8,474 nucleotides of DNA from assembly GCA_028717405.1 (NCBI GenBank), contig JAQUNY010000014.1, forward strand, positions 1-8,474, in the 5' to 3' direction. The notes under the pieces are model-generated. The model saw only the letters and a program-made list of their open reading frames with translations, made no database searches and was not told the DNA's origin. The position numbers were made by a program, and so were the translations under genes. Shown in pieces: positions 4,992 through 8,474 of this stretch (its first letter is position 1; the number at the start of each line of letters is the position of its first letter). This stretch comes from Eubacteriales bacterium (GTDB lineage Bacteria; Bacillota; Clostridia; JAQUNY01).

Positions 4992-6374
4992 ATGCTGCAA
5001 AAAGAGGGAGTAATAAGGATACCGTCAGGATGCGCGATAGCAGGGATCATCAACAGGAAGAAGAAAACGTTTTCCGGAGATTCCATCATAACGTCGATTT
5101 CACTGATGCACGACCGCTCAAACGGGCTTGGAGGAGGCTTTGCAGCTTATGGCATTTACCCCGGGCAAAAAGAGCTGTATGCCATACATATCTTTTTTGA
5201 TTCGCATGAAGCAAGGATGAGCACTGAAAAATACCTCGGAAGGTATTTCGACATAGAAAGCGGAGAAATGATGCCTACACGGAAGTCGGCGGTAATTAAG
5301 CAGGCGCCGCTGATATGGAGATATTTTGCCGGTCCGAAAGAAGCCGCGCTGGAAGCGGAGGAATTCTCCTTTGAGGACGAGGACAATTTTAAATCGATAC
5401 CCGATGCCGATGCAGAAGGGGCTCGTGAAAAGGAATTTGTTGTCAGGAGGGTCATGCATATCAATTCTTCGCTTCCGGGGGCGTTTGTTGCCTCATGCGG
5501 GAAAAATATGGGGGCTTTCAAAGCGGTGGGCTATCCTGAGGATGTCGGCGAGTTCTATATGCTGGATAAATACAGGGGATATCTCTGGACTGCGCATGGC
5601 AGATTCCCAACCAATACGCCGGGGTGGTGGGGCGGAGCGCATCCGTTTACACTGCTGGACATGTCAGTTGTTCACAACGGCGAAATATCTTCATATGACG
5701 CAAACAGGAGATATCTCGAAATGTTCGGATATAAGTGTACGCTTCAGACCGACACCGAGGCTATCACATACATACTGGATCTGATAACCAGAAAGCACGG
5801 CCTCCCCCTGAGCACGGCCATGGCTGCAATGGCAGCGCCCTTCTGGGATGAGATCAGCCGCATGCCTGATGAAATGAGGGATAGTGCGAGAAAAATCAGG
5901 ATAATATATGGCAGCGCACTGGTCAACGGCCCCTTCTCGATAATCCTCGGCTGTGAAAAGGGCATGTTTGCGCTCAATGACAGGATCAAGCTGCGCTCGC
6001 TGATTGCTGCTGAAAAAGGGGATTATGTTTACGCTGCAAGCGAGGAATCGGCAATAAGGGCTGTGTGCAATACGCCTGAAAGGGTGTGGTCTCCCCGCGG
6101 AGGAGAACTGCTGTCAGCGGGATATGAAGAAGCGGATCATGATACGGAAAACGAAACAGTTAATGTCAGCCGGTATATTGAAAACGGACTTGTAAATATT
6201 AATGCCGGCATTCAGGATCGGGGCGTGGATATGCATATTGAAACCAATGCAGATTATGCCGGCAGAAGTAACAATTTTCTTAAATATAATAGAAACAGTA
6301 AAAGAGTCATGGCAGGAACAAATGCCGGATTGAAGAGAGAAAGTGAAAGGGACACGGAGGTACGTGCAGTATGA
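4992..6374 (+). CDS. Class II glutamine amidotransferase subunit of split glutamate synthase (GlxB-type)
   Basis: This 460-residue protein is an Ntn-type glutaminase that would release ammonia from glutamine for the synthase subunit encoded next. The nucleophile is Cys14 in RIPSGCAIAGI. It needs removal of the first 13 residues to become the N-terminal cysteine, as expected for propeptide-bearing members. Other conserved parts are R204-FPTN-208 followed by PGWWGGAHPF, the H228-NGE-231 oxyanion/glutamine-binding box, and TDTE at 253-256. An acidic stretch (about 122-146) looks like a surface insertion. The last 80 or so residues (from about 380) are polar and low in recognisable motifs, longer than the catalytic fold needs. 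The ATG at 4992 follows AGGGAG (4976-4981). The stop overlaps the next ATG as ATGA at 6371-6374, suggesting translational coupling. The leader at 4805-4875 probably controls it. Confidence 0.9.
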   Translation: MLQKEGVIRIPSGCAIAGIINRKKKTFSGDSIITSISLMHDRSNGLGGGFAAYGIYPGQKELYAIHIFFDSHEARMSTEKYLGRYFDIESGEMMPTRKSAVIKQAPLIWRYFAGPKEAALEAEEFSFEDEDNFKSIPDADAEGAREKEFVVRRVMHINSSLPGAFVASCGKNMGAFKAVGYPEDVGEFYMLDKYRGYLWTAHGRFPTNTPGWWGGAHPFTLLDMSVVHNGEISSYDANRRYLEMFGYKCTLQTDTEAITYILDLITRKHGLPLSTAMAAMAAPFWDEISRMPDEMRDSARKIRIIYGSALVNGPFSIILGCEKGMFALNDRIKLRSLIAAEKGDYVYAASEESAIRAVCNTPERVWSPRGGELLSAGYEEADHDTENETVNVSRYIENGLVNINAGIQDRGVDMHIETNADYAGRSNNFLKYNRNSKRVMAGTNAGLKRESERDTEVRAV

Positions 6375-7852
6375 GCCTGAATATGCTTACGCCTGAATTT
6401 ATCATAGACAGGGACAGGGACCGCTGCATAGACTGCAAGGTTTGTGTAAGCCAGTGTGCCAACCTTGCGCATATTTTCGACGAGGAAGAGCAGAGGGTGG
6501 TTTCTGACAACTCAAAGTGTGTGGCCTGTCACAGGTGTGTGAGCATGTGCCCCGCCGGGGCGCTTTCCATAAGAAAATTTCCCCTGGATTTCAAAGCAAA
6601 CGCCAACTGGTCTGCGGACGCTATCAGGGAAATATACAGGCAGGCCGAAACTGGAGGGGTCCTGCTTGCGGCCATGGGCACGGGCAAAGCGTACCCTGTG
6701 TATTGGGACCATATGCTGCTGAACGCAAGCCAGGTCACAAATCCTTCAATAGATCCGCTGAGAGAGCCCATGGAGCTGAAGACTTTTCTGGGCAGGAAAC
6801 CGGATTCGCTCAGAGGGGAACTCGGGCCGCAGCTTGAGCTGGAGATCCCTGTCATGCTTTCTGCGATGTCTTTCGGATCAATCAGCCTGAACGCGTGTAA
6901 ATCTCTTGCGATGGCAGCTTCCGGTGCGGGGACCATGTGCAACACCGGTGAGGGCGGCCTTCATACGGAACTTGCCGGATATGGAGCCAACACTATTGTC
7001 CAGGTCGCTTCGGGGCGGTTTGGTGTGGACGCTGCTTATCTCCGCGCGGGAGCCGCAATCGAAATAAAGATAGGGCAGGGAGCAAAGCCCGGGATAGGCG
7101 GCCACCTGCCGGGTGAAAAAGTCGGGGAGGAAGTGTCTGCCACAAGAATGATACCTTTGGGCACTGATGCAATTTCACCTGCACCGCATCATGATATATA
7201 CTCGATTGAGGATCTGAGGCAGCTGATTTATTCATTGAAAGAAGCGACTGAGTACAGCAAGCCTGTATCGGTGAAAATCGCTGCCGTACATAACGTCGCC
7301 GCTATCTGCTCGGGGATCGCGAGGGCCGGTGCGGATATAATAGCGATAGACGGCTTCAGGGGAGGCACGGGAGCTGCGCCCCTGAGGATCCGGGACAATG
7401 TGGGCATACCGGTTGAACTTGCGCTTGCCGCAGTTGATACAAGGCTCAGGGAGGAAGGCATCAGGAATAGTGTCTCGCTGGTTTGCGGCGGAAGTATAAG
7501 GAACAGCGCGGACATAATCAAGGCTGTCGCCCTCGGAGCCGATGCTGTTTATATCGCCACTTCGGCACTGATTGCAATGGGGTGCCATATGTGCCAGAAA
7601 TGCTACACCGGCAAGTGCAACTGGGGTATAGCGACACAGGACCCGAACCTGACAAAGAGACTCAACCCGGATATTGCTTCCGCCAGGATATTGAATCTGC
7701 TCAGGGCGTGGACGCACGAAATGAAGGAAATGCTCGGAGGCATGGGGATCAACGCGATTGAGAGCCTGAGGGGAAACAGGCTCATGCTGAGAGGGATAGG
7801 GCTCAATGACAGTGAACTCAGGACTCTTGGCATAAAAGCCGCAGGCGAATGA
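6371..7852 (+). CDS. Glutamate synthase FMN/Fe-S subunit with N-terminal 2[4Fe-4S] ferredoxin domain (archaeal type)
   Basis: This 493-residue protein is the synthase core that makes glutamate from 2-oxoglutarate and ammonia on FMN. An N-terminal ferredoxin domain carries two [4Fe-4S] motifs: C19/C22/C25/C29 and C50/C53/C56/C60, the last followed by Pro. The TIM barrel follows, with MSFGSIS (166-172), NTGEGG (191-196), KPGIGGHLPGEKV (239-251), SPAPHHDIYSIEDL (269-282), the FMN-region box DGFRGGTGAAP (327-337) and CGGSIR (372-377). Near the C-terminus, C405-X5-C411-X4-C416 matches the [3Fe-4S] spacing of bacterial glutamate synthase, with an extra Cys408. The glutaminase and GXGXG domains of the large bacterial enzyme are absent here: the first is the previous gene, the second presumably lies downstream. 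GGAGG at 6356-6360 lies 10 nt before the ATG, which overlaps the previous stop. Confidence 0.94.
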   Translation: MSLNMLTPEFIIDRDRDRCIDCKVCVSQCANLAHIFDEEEQRVVSDNSKCVACHRCVSMCPAGALSIRKFPLDFKANANWSADAIREIYRQAETGGVLLAAMGTGKAYPVYWDHMLLNASQVTNPSIDPLREPMELKTFLGRKPDSLRGELGPQLELEIPVMLSAMSFGSISLNACKSLAMAASGAGTMCNTGEGGLHTELAGYGANTIVQVASGRFGVDAAYLRAGAAIEIKIGQGAKPGIGGHLPGEKVGEEVSATRMIPLGTDAISPAPHHDIYSIEDLRQLIYSLKEATEYSKPVSVKIAAVHNVAAICSGIARAGADIIAIDGFRGGTGAAPLRIRDNVGIPVELALAAVDTRLREEGIRNSVSLVCGGSIRNSADIIKAVALGADAVYIATSALIAMGCHMCQKCYTGKCNWGIATQDPNLTKRLNPDIASARILNLLRAWTHEMKEMLGGMGINAIESLRGNRLMLRGIGLNDSELRTLGIKAAGE

Positions 7853-7938
7853 AGCGGCAATGCGAATATCGGGAAGGCAGGAGCGTATCCCGGGTACACA
7901 TAACATTTCGGAGGCAGAGGAGCAAATCGGAGGTATAA

Positions 7939-8474
7939 ATGATGACGATGGACTCTGATATAAGAAAAACTGATGAGGCGGCAAATGATGAAAAAATTGC
8001 GGAAATACTGACACAGAAAAGGATATTTGTTCGGGAGGAATACTGTGTCGGCTGCAGGCTGTGTGAGATTTTCTGTATCGCTTCACGAACAGGGTATGGA
8101 TCAGATGTCGTGAAGGCATTCAAAAAAAGCGCCGTTATACCCATGCCCGGTATCATAGTAGAGGAAAGAAAACCCCTGTCATTCGGGCTTCAATGCAGGC
8201 ACTGCGACGAGCCTGAATGTGTTAAGGCGTGTATTACCGGAGCAATGCGCAAAGATCCCGTCACAGGAGCGGTGACGGTTGACGGGGAGAGATGCATCGG
8301 ATGCTGGACGTGCATACTGGCATGCCCATATGGGACAGTTGTGATGGATCATAAGCTCAAAAAGGTTGCGTCTAAATGCGACATGTGCGTTGAAAACGGC
8401 GGAAATCCGGTTTGTGTCCAGAACTGCCCCAATGGTGCGCTCTATATCGCCGACATTGAAAAACCTGGAAACAC
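7939..8474 (+). CDS. Ferredoxin-like electron-transfer subunit with four [4Fe-4S] motifs (partial, cut by window end)
   Basis: The frame is open to the window edge: 178 residues are visible and there is no stop. Sixteen cysteines form four [4Fe-4S] motifs of the DmsB/HycB/CooF kind: C36/C39/C42/C46, C86/C89/C94/C98, C119/C122/C125/C129 (then Pro), and C147/C150/C159/C163 (then Pro). It has no signal peptide, so it is cytoplasmic. GGAGG at 7929-7933 supports ATG 7939 or 7942, and an in-frame TAA at 7936-7938 rules out an earlier start. The first 30 residues are a charged lead-in. Its place 86 bp after the FMN subunit suggests it passes electrons to that subunit, probably from a flavoprotein encoded further right; that partner is not visible. 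It could instead serve another oxidoreductase. Confidence 0.85.
   Translation, partial: MMTMDSDIRKTDEAANDEKIAEILTQKRIFVREEYCVGCRLCEIFCIASRTGYGSDVVKAFKKSAVIPMPGIIVEERKPLSFGLQCRHCDEPECVKACITGAMRKDPVTGAVTVDGERCIGCWTCILACPYGTVVMDHKLKKVASKCDMCVENGGNPVCVQNCPNGALYIADIEKPGN

Noticed and set aside
7869..7893. Hairpin TCGGGA...TCCCGG in the gap before the four-cluster ferredoxin gene
   Set aside because: The stem is six pairs with a 13-base loop and has no U-tract. It is not a terminator, and the sequence alone cannot show that it does anything else.
7232..8119. A 295-codon open frame on the minus strand across the glutamate synthase and ferredoxin genes
   Set aside because: It lies opposite two genes with clear family motifs, has no recognisable domain and crosses the intergenic gap. 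It is best explained as a shadow of the coding strand's codon bias.
1..8474. Mobile elements, CRISPR arrays, tRNA or rRNA genes, and phage or defence modules
   Set aside because: I looked for terminal inverted repeats, regularly spaced repeats, tRNA-like arms and characteristic protein motifs on both strands and found none. The repeat at 2857-2904 is coding and has no spacers.

Overview
The window reads as chromosomal DNA from a strictly anaerobic Gram-positive bacterium, most likely a member of the Clostridia. The grounds are a glycyl radical enzyme, a DUF6062-type Cys/His protein of the kind found in Clostridia, a ZapA gene next to dUTPase, a split glutamate synthase carrying many iron-sulfur clusters, frequent AGG/AGA arginine and ATA isoleucine codons, and strong AGGAGG-like ribosome binding sites. 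The genus cannot be named from this sequence. I see no insertion sequence, integrase, phage structural gene, tRNA, rRNA or CRISPR array.

Layout from left to right. (1) 31-2226, plus strand: a complete glycyl radical enzyme with a Cys-X-Glu active site and a C-terminal glycyl radical loop; its activating enzyme is not in the window. (2) 2343-3687, plus strand: a near-consensus promoter followed by the two-gene unit zapA-dut. The dUTPase has all five motifs but carries about 107 extra residues between motifs III and IV, and its start lies in an 18-bp tandem repeat offering three in-frame ATGs. (3) 3684-4466, minus strand: a DUF6062-like protein that converges on dut with a 4-bp overlap of the coding ends, starts at TTG, and has its own promoter (TTGCCT-17-TATAAT). 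(4) 4467-4991: a 525-bp divergent intergenic region. Its right half holds an A-rich tract, a promoter with a perfect -10 box, and a short leader RNA that can fold either as two adjacent hexaloop hairpins or as an intrinsic terminator with a long U-tract. A small open frame with a good ribosome binding site starts inside the terminator's downstream arm. (5) 4992-8474, plus strand: an operon for a split (archaeal-type) glutamate synthase: a class II glutamine amidotransferase, an FMN/Fe-S synthase subunit with an N-terminal 2[4Fe-4S] ferredoxin domain (ATGA overlap with the gene before), and a 16-cysteine ferredoxin-like subunit cut by the window end.

How they work together. In region 5 the amidotransferase would release ammonia from glutamine, the FMN subunit would use it to convert 2-oxoglutarate to glutamate, and the four-cluster protein would bring in electrons. 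The expected flavoprotein and GXGXG-domain subunits would lie beyond the right edge. The most interesting regulatory feature is the leader before this operon. It looks like a terminator/antiterminator switch, and its paired hexaloop hairpins resemble, but do not fully match, the RNA targets of ANTAR-domain antiterminators known to control nitrogen genes in Clostridia.
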